This document shows, piece after piece, positions 11,135-23,900 of a stretch of DNA of 64,000 nt. Position numbers and translations under genes: made by a program. The stretch's first letter is position 1. Every line of letters starts with the position of its first letter. The notes below the pieces were generated by a model that was not told the origin of the DNA, made no database searches, and worked only from the letters and a program-made list of their open reading frames with translations. Source of the DNA: Casuarina equisetifolia (lineage: Eukaryota; Streptophyta; Magnoliopsida; Fagales; Casuarinaceae); the NCBI GenBank assembly GCA_028551475.1, contig CM052355.1, positions 29,787,580 to 29,851,579 on the forward strand, read 5' to 3'.

Positions 11135-14100
11135 AAAAACAAAAAGGTTAGATGGTTGGGGATACAAAGGACATCCTTTTTTGCCTACTACATGATTGGC
11201 ACTAGTCACGGATGGACCTTATGCCTAACCTCTTACCATTTTTGGGTAGAGAGGTCTAGCTATTCCTTAGGGCCAAGAATTGCAGTTTTTTCCTTGTTTG
11301 GAATAGTTTTTTTTTTATTATCTTTAACAAAGATTATGATTAGTAGGAGTCCTAAGCTAAAACTTGTCTAACATTTGAAAATCTCTTTATCCCATAAAGT
11401 TTGTCAAATTCTCGAGCATATTAGTTATGCCAAACTATGCCAAATAGAACTCCCACTAACATTTGAAAATCTCTTTATCATTGAAATTAGTGTAGTTCGG
11501 ATTCTCTGTAGCATAACATCTCTTCGTGACTGTTATCTACGCAAAAAACGCAAAAGAAAAATTAATAAACATTTTTAACAAACAAAATGGAAATGAGATA
11601 ATATCAAACATTCGTATCATGGCATTGAGATTCCAACAAACTACTAAAAAAGTAGTACATTCAACAAGCAAAACCCAAGCAAGAGAGGAATTGACTAGAC
11701 GCTTTCACTAAATATAATGCATGGATCACATGTAAGACAAAAAAAAAACAAAAAGGATGTTACTTTCGCACATAGAAACTTTTCACTGGCTTAAGACAGC
11801 CGGATATGTTATGTTAACATAACTGTCTGGTCCACATGCAAGGAAGGGAAGAGAAATACGGCGTCTCCAAAAAAACAAAAAAGTGAGATGGTGTGGCTGG
11901 GGATGCAAAGGACATGATTTTTTTGCCTGCTTTTGGCTCGATTGTCACTAGTCACAGAGGGACCTTGTGCCTAACCTCGTAGGGCTAAGAATTGCAATTG
12001 TTCCTTAGGGCTAAGAATTGCAGTTTTTTCCTATTTGAAATAACTTTTTTTAATCTTAAACCAAAGATTATGATTAGCAAGAGTCCTAATCTAAGACTGG
12101 TCTAACATTTGAAAATCACTTTATCTTATAAAGTCTGTTGTATTCTCAAACATATTGATTATGCCAAACTATGCCAAATAGAATTGCTTTATTGTTCTTG
12201 CCCAAATAAAAAAAAATGGGGAGCAAAAAAGACCCTTTTGCCAAGATTGAGTGAGATATTCTCGAATGTGTAGAGGTTATGCTACAAACAGGCTTTTATA
12301 GTCAAGTACACAAATTGGACATGTTCCTTAAAGAAACAAAAGAGTCCTATTTGTCTCACGTCAAGCTTATTGGGGGATGATGTACCAACAATACAATTAG
12401 AAAAGATGACAATAGTAGCATGGAAAAGAGAAAAGAGAAAAGCGGTCTTTTTAGTATCCTTGGAAAGGGGAAAAATAGAATTTCTATAGTATCCTCAAAA
12501 AAGAGAAAAGCCAGATTGTACGACTACAAACTAATAGCCCCATATTTGAGAGGGGCAACATCACGTACCATGAAGGTCCTAAAGAGAGAACAAAAGCTAT
12601 ACGTGAGGAAGAGAGAAAAGAAATCAACAAAATTAGTGAAATTAGTGCAGCTTGGATTCTCCCTGGCATGACATCTCTTTGTAATTGTGATCTACACCAA
12701 GAATGAAAAAGAAAAACATAGAAACATTTTTAACAATCAAAGTGGAAATGAGATAATATCAAACGTCTGTATCATGGCATTGAGATTCCAAAAAACTGGT
12801 AAAAAAATAGTTTATTCAACCAGCGGAACCCAAGCAAGAGAGGAATTGGCTGGACACTTTCACTAAATGTAATGCATGGATCACATGTAAGACAAAAGAA
12901 AAAAAAGAACAAAAGAATGTTACTTTTGCACACAGAAACTTTTCACTTGCTTAAGACAATTGAAAATGTTGTGATAACATCATTATCTGGTCCATATGCA
13001 AGGATGGGGAAAAGAAATATGGTATATGGTGTCTTTAAAAACACAAAAAGGTCAAATGGTGTGGCTGGGGACGCAAAGGACATGCTTTTTTACCTATTAT
13101 TGGCTCGGTTGGCACTATTCATGGAAGGACCTTGTGCCTAACCTCTTACCCTTTTCGGGTAAAGGGGTGTAGCTACTCCTTAGGGCTAAGAATTGCAGTT
13201 TTGTCCTTGTTTGAAATAATCCTTTTTATCTTTAACCAAAGATTATGATTAGTAGGAGTCCTAAGCTAAGAGTTGTCTAGCATTTGAAAATTACTTTATC
13301 CCATAAAGTCTGTTGAATTCTCAAACATATTAATTATGCCAAATAGAATTGCTTTATTGCTGTTGCCCAAATGGAAAAAGTGAGGAGAAAAACGGCTCTT
13401 TTTGCCAAGATTGAGTTAGATATTTTTTGGATTTATAGAGGTTGTGGTACAAACAGGCTTTTATAGCCAAGTACCCAAATTGGGCATGTTCCTCAAAGAA
13501 AAAAAAGGGTCCTATTTGTCTCACGTCAAGCTTTTTAAGGGAGGATGTACTAACAATACACTTAGAAAAGATGACAATAGTAGCAAGGAAAAGAGAAAAA
13601 CGGTATTTCCAGTATCTTTGGAAAAGAGAAAAGTAGACTTTTTACAGTACCCCGGAAAAGAGAAAGGCCAGATGGTATGACTACAAACTAGTAGCCCCAT
13701 ATTTGAGAGGGGTAACATCGCATACCACAACAACTCCAAAGAGAGGACAAAAGCTATACGCGAGGAAGAGAGAAAAGAAATCAACAAAATCAACAAAATT
13801 AGTATAGCTCAAATTCTCCCTGGCATGGCATCTCTTTGTGACTGTGATTTACACAAAGAATGAGAAAGAGAAACATTTTTAACAAACAAAATGGATATGA
13901 GATAATATCAAATATTCGTATCATGGCATTAAGATTCCAAAAAACTAGTAAAACAATAGTACATTCAACCAGCGTAACCAAAGCAAGAGAGGAATTTGTT
14001 GGACGCTTTCTCTAAACATAATGCATGGATCACATGTAAGACGAAAAAGAAAGGATGTTACTTTCGTACACAAAAAGTTTTCATTTGCTTTAGACAACCA

Positions 14101-14350
14101 GAAATGCTATGGTAACATCACTATCTGGTCCATATGTAAGGAAGGGGAAGAGAAATATGGCGTCTCTGAAAAAAAAAAAAAAAAGAACAGATGGTGCAGA
14201 TGGGGACACAAAAGGACATGCTTTTTTGCATGCTATTGGCTCGGTTGGCACTAGTCACGGAGAGACCTTGTGGCTAACCTCTTGCCCTTTTTGGGTAAAG
14301 AGATGCAACTGTTCCTTAGGACTAAGAATTGCAGTTTTTCCCTATTTGAA
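11119..14350 (+). repeat. Tandem repeat array, right part
   Basis: Continuation of the array after the LINE. The marker 'atggcgtctc..aaa' followed by 'gatggtgtggctggggatgcaaaggacatg' (here in parts) starts at about 11122, 11857, 13023 and 14158. The marker 'gagtcctaagctaa' recurs at about 11346, 12080 (variant) and 13254. Unit lengths are therefore about 0.73 kb (one unit with an internal deletion), 1.17 kb and 1.13 kb. Units carry poly-purine stretches such as 'ggaaaagagaaaagtaga' and no conserved reading frame. The array ends near 14350, where sequence becomes unique. Confidence 0.88.
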
Positions 14351-15004
14351 ATAAGGGAAGGTCAGAGCATAAAGAACATATAACGAGAACAAAAAAAGGA
14401 AAAAGGAAAAGCTCTCATAATTATTCCAAGTGACGAAAATACCATGTAGCTAAGCTACGCTAGGTAGAAATTGCTGTTGCGATGTTAGCTCAATGATGGA
14501 GTGGACCCTCATTTAAAAATCTCACCAAAAAATGCTAAAACTCCTTCTATTTCAAGATTTCTTTTTCTCTCTTAGATTACCCTTGACAATAGATCAAGTT
14601 TTTTTTTTCTTTTGTTGGATTATTTCTATGAGCCCTTCTTTCTTGTTCGTTGATTAGTAGAGAATGTTATTCATGAGTTATGCTTTTTACAACTTCGGAA
14701 AAGTTAACATGTCAAATGATATTAATAGAGAAGTAATGATGTACTTTACAACTTTCGTTTAAAATGCCTACCCAAAAGGCAAGGTTGATTCGTTCGTTCA
14801 TCAGAAAATAAATATTCCTTACATTAGGAATAATGGTTTTGGGGGCGCCAAAATCACACGTGTAAGTTCAATGATATGAGTACTCCTACTCCTTACTGTG
14901 TGGCGTTGGTATCATTTTTTCTGGACTAATATTAGAGAATTTTGTTCTTTAATCCAGCGGTTTATCACAACTTGGAGCTTGCGTTCCGTACATTTGCCGT
15001 ATAT
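14351..15004. other. Intergenic stretch, no gene seen
   Basis: Unique AT-rich sequence between the tandem array and segment C1. No open frame with coding character, no transposon domain. Confidence 0.55.
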
Positions 15005-15110
15005 CAGCATTTTTTTTTTAATTCTTTTACTCCTGAAATTCTCCATGTCCTCCTACGGTTCCATTCAGTTGTCGTTTGTTTTGCCTCTCCCCGTACTATT
15101 CTTGATCAGT
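15005..15110 (+). repeat. Interspersed repeat R, copy 1 (at C1 breakpoint)
   Basis: A T-rich lead-in, then 'ttcttttactcctgaaatt', 'tccatgtcctcctacggttcca' in parts, and 'ctattcttg'. The same module recurs at 30432-30560 and 41258-41400. This copy ends where homology between C1 and C2 begins (about 15110), so the repeat sits exactly at a duplication breakpoint. Confidence 0.75.
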
Positions 15111-15146
15111 ACTTGATCAGGAGTAAAATTATCTAGTTCGTCAAAA

Positions 15147-15750
15147 ATGCCAGGTGTATTACATACAGAAGCTCATGATTGTAAACAACATAGAAAGCTG
15201 AAAAAGAGGCTTCTAAAGTGTCAGGTGGGAAGCATGCATCTTCACTTCCCCTTCCTCTTCCGGACTTCGTTAAGTTTGCGGAAAAAGAAGCGCAAAAGAA
15301 TTGGAAGGTCAATTTTTGACATGAAGAATCTTAGCATAGAACACCAGTTGGATAGAGACTACATCTCAACCGATGTGGGCCCATCTATATCTGAGAGTGT
15401 CCAGATACTAACCTTGGATTTAACTCCACATCTGAGAAAGGGGACTAAATTTGTTTCAAGAAAAGGCGCTAAAAATGCTACTGCAAAGGATTTAAAGAAC
15501 TCAAATGGTGATTGCTTGATGGAGAATAGGATAGATGGTGAATTTAGATGGAGAATTAATCAGATTGGAGCTATGCTTGCAATTCATAAGCCATTGGGAA
15601 AGAGTTTCGCTCCTATTTCTAGTTCTAGCTCTAGCTTGCCCTTAAACCCATTTGAAGCAGGACGATCCTGCGGTCCAAAAGATAACGAAAGAAAAGTAGC
15701 CTAGAATGGCTTCATGAATACGCTTAGCCACGGTCTAAAGGAGCCGAAGG
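15147..15750 (+). pseudogene. Unidentified exon-like ORF, C1 copy (185 codons)
   Basis: From ATG 15147 an open frame of 185 codons reaches a TAG at 15702. I do not recognise the family. The protein is basic, with a nuclear-localisation-like cluster 'RKKKRKR' at about residues 46-52, a serine run ('SSSSSS') near residue 158, and no membrane helix. The C2 copy has CAG at the position of this TAG and reads on ('NGFMN') to a good splice donor. C1 has the matching donor at 15750/15751 (agg|gtaagc). The TAG is therefore probably a derived premature stop in a former coding exon. Codons before the ATG ('KLSSSSK') are also shared with C2, so the exon began upstream. Most likely a captured or duplicated exon from an unknown gene. 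Confidence 0.5.
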
Positions 15751-17232
15751 GTAAGCTACTTATATTTATCTTGCCGATTTCATTAAGCAGTAGATGCGAT
15801 TTTTGAGCTTAGATATTACCTTACTTTGTAGGCACATTGTTGATTATTATGAATTCTACAAATAAATCCTTTGATATGGTTTCTGATGTTCGCTTATTTA
15901 GCCTGATTTTGTTCAATTTGATGCCCCAAATGAGAATGTGCTAGATGGTGGATCTAGACCGAGTTTACATAGTTTCTGGACAAATCTATATTAGGTCACA
16001 GTGACCGATAGAATTTTGTAAATGGCAAAAGGAGGGTCGATTTGAAATTTGTCATTCTGCTCAGAGTCGTTAAGTGTATGGTTTCTTATTCATATCATAG
16101 AAAGTTTTTTCCAAATCGGTTATAGGAGAATGAATCTTCACAGTTGGGTTATTTGGTTTAGTTTCATGTACATAAGTCACAGAAATTCTATTTCAGAACT
16201 AATGCTTCGTGGGTATCTATCATGAACCGAGATAAATCTGTACAAAGATGAGTGTGAAAGGTCTTCATGATGAATTATTGAACTTCCTTTTTAGAATTGT
16301 ACATCTACTCAAGGGTATAAAGATTAATACCCTAGGAATGCATGCTGCTACTAGTAATTTTCATAATATATCTCAAGCTCCATGTCTTTTTTCCCTTTAA
16401 CTTTAGTAAATTATGGGTATATTTCTTCGATTGTTTAGCTTTTGGGATCTCTTCTAGTATAGCGGAGTTTATACTTCTGCTACCAACAATCTACGGATCC
16501 TTTCTGTTCATCTTCCTGAATAAGTTTTCTTTGTTAAGTCGCAATATGGGTTATTTATACCTTTCTTCACTATTAACGCCTATTCTGTCTTATTTTGCAA
16601 CAGCGGATGAGAAGATTAAGAGCAGCAACCAACTCCTCTTGATTGGACTTAAAATCATCACGCAAACGCTGAACATTATAAGAAAAGATAGAAGAAATGG
16701 AACAACACTATGAAGAAACATGTTTAGTTCACATATACAAGATACATGGTCGGTCAAATGACAAGAATAGCTATCGAATCTGATAGTTAAGTGACTAGAA
16801 GCACATACTAAACATTCACGTCACTGGGTGACTAAGTCTATATTACCAACAACAGACATATTATACTAATACATGTAAATGCAGATACTCATTACTTGCC
16901 GTTAATGCAAAACTTTAAAGAATAAAATTAAAAACAAAAACAGCAATCCAGGAAATTTGTTGACTTTGTTTAATTTTTCTCGAGGATTATTGAGGGTATA
17001 TTCATATCAAAAAAAATCATATGCAAATATACATATGCCACACAGTGAAACAAAAATATTGTGATTAAGAAGAGAACCTCTACTTAACTTAAAGTAATAC
17101 ACCCAAATTTTCACTTGCAACTTCCTATTATGGACGTGAATAATTATCTGAAAAATGCAACACTCATTTATAAATCAAAACTATGGTGGAGTTACTTTAA
17201 GATGCTTGTTGACTAACATTTAATTTCATAGA

Positions 17233-17576
17233 AATCAAATATTTATAAGGGCTTATATGCTTATAGCTTATGTGCACCGTAGAGCCTTCTCTTTAGTTCC
17301 ACATAATCCTCCGCCCCGCCCCCCCTACACCCCCCCTCTTTCCTTCCTTTTCTGCTTTTCTCCAATTAAACAATCAACCCTGCACTGGACACTAGAACTT
17401 ATTCAAATATATTTAACTGCAACAATCAAATATTTATAAGGGCTTATATGCTTATAGCTTATGTGCACCGTAGAGCCTTCTCTTTAGTTCCACATAATCC
17501 TTTTTTCTTTTTCTCCAATTAAACAACCAACCCTGCACTGGACACTAGAACTTATTCAAATAGATTTAACTGCAAC
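17233..17576 (+). repeat. Tandem duplication inside C1 (two units)
   Basis: Unit 1 is 17233-17423 and unit 2 is 17424-17576. Both run from 'atcaaatatttataagggc' to 'atttaactgcaac'. Unit 2 lacks a C-rich stretch (about 17313-17352) that unit 1 carries. The C2 segment has a single unit (about 55755-55915), so the tandem copy arose after, or was lost after, the C duplication. Confidence 0.88.
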
Positions 17577-17820
17577 TGATGTTCCTATGCATTGGTTATC
17601 TCAAAATCTTGAGCCATTTCTATTTATTCAGCAAAAAAATTCCTTTGTATGCCCAAAGAAAAACGACTATGTCAACATATTGTTGAATTATCACTGACCC
17701 TGTAAGAGGAGAACATATCAAATCATTTATAGATTTGAGAGTCTGAGGTGAGCTTGAGACCGTAGATAAGTCGAACACATACCCGGATCATGCCCAAAAT
17801 AATTTCAAGGCCACCAAATT

Positions 17821-19479
17821 CCTATGCTGGTAACACGCTCTCACTACAAGCCCTGGTGATCTCTAATTTAAGAAAATAAAAAATAAAAAACCAATTCCAC
17901 ATCGAATCTGACCAAATTTAATAAACACTTCTTCTTTCCTTTCTTTTGCTCAAGTTGCATTCTTGGAACTTTAACTGAAACCACGTGTTTTACTGCTTCA
18001 GGAAACTACGAGACATCTAAACACGTACCCTGACTTGAAAAACCTTTGAACTTCGTAAACAATTGACGAAGACGCACGAGGACTTACACTGCCAGACACT
18101 GTTTCAAATTTTGGAGATGACGGATGAAGCTTGTAATGGGGTGAGAGTTACCAAAAGCATTAGAGATAGTAATCGTAGCTGAATGATATGCGCACGGAAA
18201 AAGGCCAGAAAACAATGGCATTCAATGTTAGGTGTAATGAAGTAGCTGCATTCACTATTTGAATAGAAAGGTCACCACTGCCAGCGTTCCTCATGGTTGT
18301 TGTCGGAAGTCCAACCATTTAGACTGCAAATGCAACACATTCTGCGCTTCTGGGGAAGAAAGGAACGGTTGTGCCCCTTTGTCAAAAAAGGCAAAGGATA
18401 GTGGATGTTTCAAGATTGATGCACTTGAACTTTACCGTGTCCTGCGTATGCGATACGTTCCGTATGAGGGTGGTTGAAAGTTCTCGGTATTAGGGAAAAA
18501 TATACTGCTACCCCCATCCCCAAAATGATTTAAGCTCTTTTTCTGTATTATTTATTTCAGTGTGCCCATTTTGTTTCTAAATGTTTTGGTTATTCACGTA
18601 AAAATATATAAAACCGTACTTAGATTAATTAAAATTCTTCAAAATTAAACTTTCATGCAATCATAATAGAATATCTACTATTGTTGCTGGCAACAAAGAG
18701 GATGATCTATCATTGTTGACAACCAACACATTATTGTTAACATTTTATTGTTGATAATGGTCTTGAATTGTTTCAACTCCTAACTTGGTATTAGAATTTA
18801 AGTTAAATTTATTTTATTCCATGTGACTTTGAGCCCAATCTTACTCTACATATAAGGTGTGTTTGTTGAATGAAAGTTTCATATCCAAAGTGTAATTTTT
18901 TATTATAAAGCTTAATTAAAAGAAGTATCCTTCAAATTTTTGGACTAACTTTTGGGTCATGCATTTGAAACCTCTAACAAATTGAAATCAATTTTACCCT
19001 ACTACTATTAGTTACTTTCTGATTGTTGCCATCGATTTTATGAATGAAAATTCCTTTTTCACTTGAATAGGTCAAAATATGTAAGAGTTTTGTTTTTCTT
19101 TTCTTTCTCATAGATTATTAAATTTCATGACCAGAAAAATATCTAAACATTATTATACACCATCATTTTTTTACCATAATTCAATTTTTATAAACGATTA
19201 GAATGTGAAGGATCAACTAGGGTATTGGTTATGGCATAACAGATATTTAAGTTTGACACTGCTTTCTGTTCTTTACTATGAAGCCACTCACTTGTTCATT
19301 TCTAGAATCAACTAGTTTGGGTGATATAATATGTCAACTGTCTTAAGGAAAATAGCGACTAGAGCCTGTTTGAATATTGGTCCAACTGGCTTTTGAATGA
19401 TTTGGGCATTGGATAGCTTATATCAAAGATTTTCTTGGATGCTCCATTAAATGCAGGAGATTGCAGTCTTGTTGAGCTT
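17821..19479. other. Intergenic stretch, no gene assigned
   Basis: No recognised gene. A Cys-rich frame lies at 18262-18477 but has no ATG and no family match I can name. The rest (18480-19480) is AT-rich non-coding sequence. Confidence 0.5.
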
Positions 19480-19680
19480 TTCCTTTTTCCGGTTCGCTAA
19501 GATTTTCTCCGCGGAAGACTCGGACTTGGAAATTTTTTTAGTCTGATTTTCTTTGAGCTCTCAGTTTATGAGTGCGTGGGTTTCTCAGCTTGGATATTGT
19601 TTCCTTTAGAAACTGATTAAAAGAAAGGTTGTTTACTCTGTTTTCCGGTGTAATCTAAACTTCTTTGGCTATTTTAGCCT
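19480..19680 (+). repeat. Inverted dispersed repeat, copy 1
   Basis: Reverse-complement match to 56355-56535. Shared blocks include 'gaagactcggacttg', 'tttcctttagaaactg' and 'tactctgttttcc'. The alignment is nearly continuous over 180 bp. Confidence 0.82.
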
Positions 19681-19794
19681 GTGAAAGACTGGTATTATGC
19701 TGAGAAATTGCTGCTAGTTATCCAATTTACGTGATTGTGATAATTATTTTGTATCTTCTTGCTCACTGCAACCAGAAGATCTTGAATTTTCCTG

Positions 19795-20027
19795 AGAAGA
19801 TATTTTTATTTAGCTCATTCCAGAAATCTTACCGTCAAGACTAGTTTGAAAAAGTTAGCTACTGCATAGGACTGTTTTATAGAAGAATTAAAAGATTACA
19901 TCTCTGTCTCTTTGCAGGGAGAGGAATTTTAGTTCTATGTTCTGTTTGAAATTCTTAGATGAGAATGTTGCAGAGGAGTCGAAATTTCAAAAAACAGTGT
20001 GCTTGAACTTGTACAGTAGCGTTTAAT
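19795..20027 (+). repeat. Piece T (gene X intron/exon fragment), copy 1 of 3
   Basis: Matches 25862-26110 and 35690-35936 in the same orientation. Markers are 'gattacatctctgtctcttt', 'gaggaattttag' and 'tcgaaatttcaaaaaacagtg'. This copy lies on the left edge of mosaic copy A, while the other two lie to the right of the IscA fragments. Piece T therefore flanks copy A on both sides. The junction to the reductoisomerase fragment falls within a short stretch like 'ttaatcatttactta' at about 20026. Confidence 0.82.
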
Positions 20028-20070
20028 CATTTACTTAATTCAAAGATAAGATTGACAGCAACCTATCTAC

Positions 20071-20269
20071 CTAGAAATTCCAGTCAATAACACTAACCTA
20101 CTTAATCCTCTTGAACACTTCCGAAAGTAAAGGAAACAAATCAGGATCAGAATCAAATACCTCCTCGTGGTCAACGACCTTGACATTCTCCTTTTCGAAG
20201 AACTTCTGGAAGTCAAGCGAAGCCAGAGGCTTGATCAAAACCAATCTCGGGTTCGCAGCACACCAATCA
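20071..20269 (-). pseudogene. Ketol-acid reductoisomerase fragment, copy A
   Basis: Exon pieces of the plastid branched-chain amino-acid enzyme acetohydroxyacid isomeroreductase, on the minus strand. Exon 1 remains as 20161-20269 and lacks its 5' half. Its donor at 20159-20160 is intact. Exon 2 remains as 20071 to about 20142, and the intron between is almost wholly deleted. Compared with copies B and E, this is the most eroded of the three long copies. Identification rests on the E copy, which keeps 'SLDFET', 'GRDLFPLL' and 'FKRIKQIGVIG'. Confidence 0.8.
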
Positions 20270-20524
20270 ACGAGGGAAAATATAACATGCTTTTACGCTG
20301 CAATTGGCCAAAACATGAAGAAGGGCAAGCAATGGGGATATATATAATTGTAGGCGCTAAACAACGCTGATTCTCCCTACTACATCAGAAAGCAAAGGTA
20401 TATATGACCTGCAGGCGCAAAACCACGTGGATTCTCCGTAAGTTTCCAAAAGCTAAAGGATGGCAGAAGTAAGCCCGTAACAAGTTGACGCACTAAGTTC
20501 TGACATTGACCGACGCGGCAGCAG

Positions 20525-20924
20525 TGTTGATTGTAATGCATTTTTCCAGACAAGATTAGAATATTCCAGCAAAACTCCAGCAAAGAAAGTATCTCCAGCA
20601 AGTTCCAGAAGATCCAAAGAATCCCATAGAAGGATAAAGTCGGCTAGCAAAAAAATCTAATGCTTGAAAAGTAAAAAATAATGGCTATGTATGTCAGTTA
20701 TGTAAGTCTATAAATACCCATCGTGTGTATTGTAAAGAAGAAGATGAAAAAGCTTTAAAGCTTTTCTTGTGTTGTAGTCTTTCAATCAAAGCTCTCTTTC
20801 CAACTAATTTGGAGACAACGGGCTCCACTTAACTTTCTCAATCTCCCTTCGGCCATTTTTTTTTCCCAAACCTACCACAAACCTTTTCCGCTGCAAACCA
20901 CTTTTCTTTTCACCAAAACCAACA
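20525..20924 (+). repeat. Copia 5' LTR (400 bp)
   Basis: Begins TGTTGATT and ends CCAACA, matching 24970-25367. A TATA-like 'tataaata' lies at 20709-20716. By hand count the two LTRs differ at about 23-25 positions in 398 (about 94% identical). Confidence 0.95.
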
Positions 20925-23900
20925 ATTGGTATTGGAGCCCAAGTTTGATTATATTGGGCATTCTATGGCCGAATCAAGTCAATCTATTTCACTTCCTTTT
21001 CAGTCTTCCAAGGAGAAAACTATGACTATTGGAGTCTAAAGATGAAAACGTTTTTCTCCTTTCAAGATTTGTGGGATATTGTTGAAAAAGGCGTAGACAT
21101 CCCACAAAACATCTCCACTCTCTCTGAGGAACAATAGAAGAAACTAAAGGAGGCAAGATTGAAGGATACTCGAGCTCTCTTTATCATTCAACAAGTTGTT
21201 GCTGAACACATCTTTCCAAGGCTTGTAGAAGCGAAGACTGCTAAAGATGCTTAGGAGACTTTGCAAATAGAATATCAAGGAATAGAAAAGGTACATTCTG
21301 TTAGACTATAAACCTTGAGAAGGGAGCTTGAAAATATAAAAATGAAGGATTTTGAGACAATTTCATATTACTATGTTAGAATAAAAGAACTTGTTAATCA
21401 AATGAGAGCATGTGGAGAAGAAGTATCTGACAAAAGAGTTATAGAAAAGATAATGATAACTCTTACTGAAAAATATGATCCTATTGTTGCTGTTATAGAA
21501 GAATCTAAGGATCTAAGTAAATTGTCAATAACTGAATTGATAGGCTCTCTACAATCCCATGAATATAGGCTGAATAGGCGAAGTGAAAGTTCAGTTAAAG
21601 ATGCCTTTCAATCTAAATTAAGCATAAGGTCTCAGAATTCAAGAGAAAATTCAAAAGAAAATAAAAATAAGTCTACAGAAAGACAAAAGGAGAAAAGAAA
21701 CCCTCTTTGTAATATATGCAAAAAGACAAATCATTTGGAGAAAGACTGTTGGTTTAAAGGAAAATCACAGTGCCAAATATGTAAAAGATTTCGCCATGTT
21801 GAAAAGACATGTAGATATAAAGATAATCATTAGGCCAATTATATTGAAGAAAAGAAGAAGAATCTAAAGAAGAAAATCATGGTGTTCTCTTCTATACAAG
21901 CGAAACAATAGAAAAAGAAAGTGATACTTGGTTTCTTGATAGTGGTTGTAGTAATCACATGATTAGGAATAAAAATATATTCACAAAGTTAGACCCATCA
22001 TTTAAATCCAAAGTTAAACTTGGAAATGGAGAATTTGTTAATGTTGAAGGAAAAGGAACTATTTCTATTAAAACAAAGAAAGGTGTGAGGTTTATTCCTG
22101 AAGTTTATTAGTTCCCAATCTACATCAAAATTTGTTAAGTGTTGGACAAATGGTTAAAAAAGGATATGTTCTACATTTTGAAAGAAATTTCTGTACTATA
22201 TATGATAAAAACGATAAATCTTTAATCTTAGCAAAAATAAAAATGCAAAACAATAGAAATTTTCCTATTCAATGGAAATATGCTCTCTATACTGTTATGA
22301 AAGTTAAAACTGATGATTCATAGTTATGGCATAAAAGATTTGGTCACTTTAATTTTCATGGCTTAAAATTACTTCATCAAAAGAAAATGATACTAAATCT
22401 TCCAAGCATAGAAGTACTTGATAAAGTATGTGAAGGATTTATGCTTGGAAAACAACCAAGACAGCCATTTCCTTCTGGAAAGGCATGGAGAGCTAAAGAT
22501 TTGCTAGAATTAGTGCATACAGATGTTTGTGGGCCTATGAGAACACCATCTCTTCAACAAAACAAGTATTTCATCTTATTTATTGATGACTACACAAGGA
22601 TGACATGGATGTATTTTATGAAAGAAAAGTCAGAAGTCTTTGGAATATTTAAGAAATTCAAAAATCTAGTGGAAAAACAAAATGAACGTTATATTCAAAG
22701 ACTAAGAAGTGATAGAGGTACAGAATATACCTCAAAAGAATTTAACAAGTTCTGTGAAGATGAAGGAACTGAAAGACAATTAACAGTTAGATATACTCCA
22801 CAACAAAACAGAGTATCAGAAAGGAAAAACAGAACTCTTATGGAAATGGCAAGATCAATGTTGAAAGAAAAAGGCCTACCAACAACTTTTTGGGCTGAAG
22901 CTGTATATACTGCAGCTTATTTACTAAATAGATATCCAACTAAAGCAGTAAAGAACAAGACTCTAGTTAAAGCTTGGATTGGAAGAAAACCACCAGCTAA
23001 ACATCTTAAAGTGTTTGGTTGTATATGCTATATGCACATACTTGAAGAAAAAAGAAGTAAGCTTAATGATAAAATTGAAAGAGGTATATTATTAGGCTAT
23101 AGTGATCAATCAAAAGGATATCGAATTTATAGCCTAAGAACAAAAAAATTAATAATCAGTAGAGATATTGAATTTGATGAAAATGCAAAATGGAAGTGGG
23201 AAGAAGAAAAAGTTGAGAAGAAAAATGTTCTACTACTTGCTTACATTCCAACAATTCAAGAACCCATGGAGGAGGTTGTTGAACAAAGTGAAGATCCCCA
23301 AACGCCAATAACTCTAGAAGCATTAGGTTTGTCTTCTCCAACTCCACAAGGATCTTCTTTAGAATCTTCTTTAAGAAGAGTAAGATCTTTAAGAGAAATA
23401 TATGAAACTTGCAACTTTGTTTCTTTAGAACCAGAAAATTTTGAAGAAGTAGCAAAACATGATGTATGGAAAAAAGCTATGGAGAAGGAGATTAAAATGA
23501 TTGAAAAGAATAAAACTTGGGAACTAGTAGACAAACCTGAAAACAAGGAAATTATTGGCATTAAGTGGGTTTATAAAACAAAGTTAAATCCTTATGGAAC
23601 AATACAAAAGTATAAAGCAAGATTAGTTGCTAAAGGATACTCACAAATTCCTGGAGTAGATTATGTAGAAACTTTTGCTCCAATTGCAAGATTAGAAACC
23701 ATTAAGGCTCTTGTTTCATTGGCTGCTCATAGAAAATGGAAAATTTATCAGCTTGATATAAAATCTGCATTTCTTAATGGTTACTTGGAAGAAGAAATAT
23801 TTGTAGATCAACCTCAAGGATTTGAGATAGAAGGATCTGAAAATAAAGTTTACAAACTAAAAAAATCTTTGTATAGACTTAAACAAGCTCCAAGAGCATG

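Larger units (their letters stand above)
15110..17820 (+). repeat. Segmental duplication C, copy C1
   Basis: Aligns colinearly with 53815-56160 at high identity by eye. Contents are an exon-like ORF (see next entry), an intron-like stretch, 'ggatgagaagattaag' with surrounding sequence, and AT-rich non-coding DNA. C1 keeps about 195 bp (about 15771-15965) that C2 lacks, and C1 has an extra tandem copy near 17233-17576. Homology stops near 'caaggccaccaaatt' (17810-17822), after which the copies are unrelated. Confidence 0.9.

Noticed and set aside
18259-18477. Cys-rich 72-codon frame
   Set aside because: It starts at TTG with no ATG, no recognised family, no splice support and no second copy.
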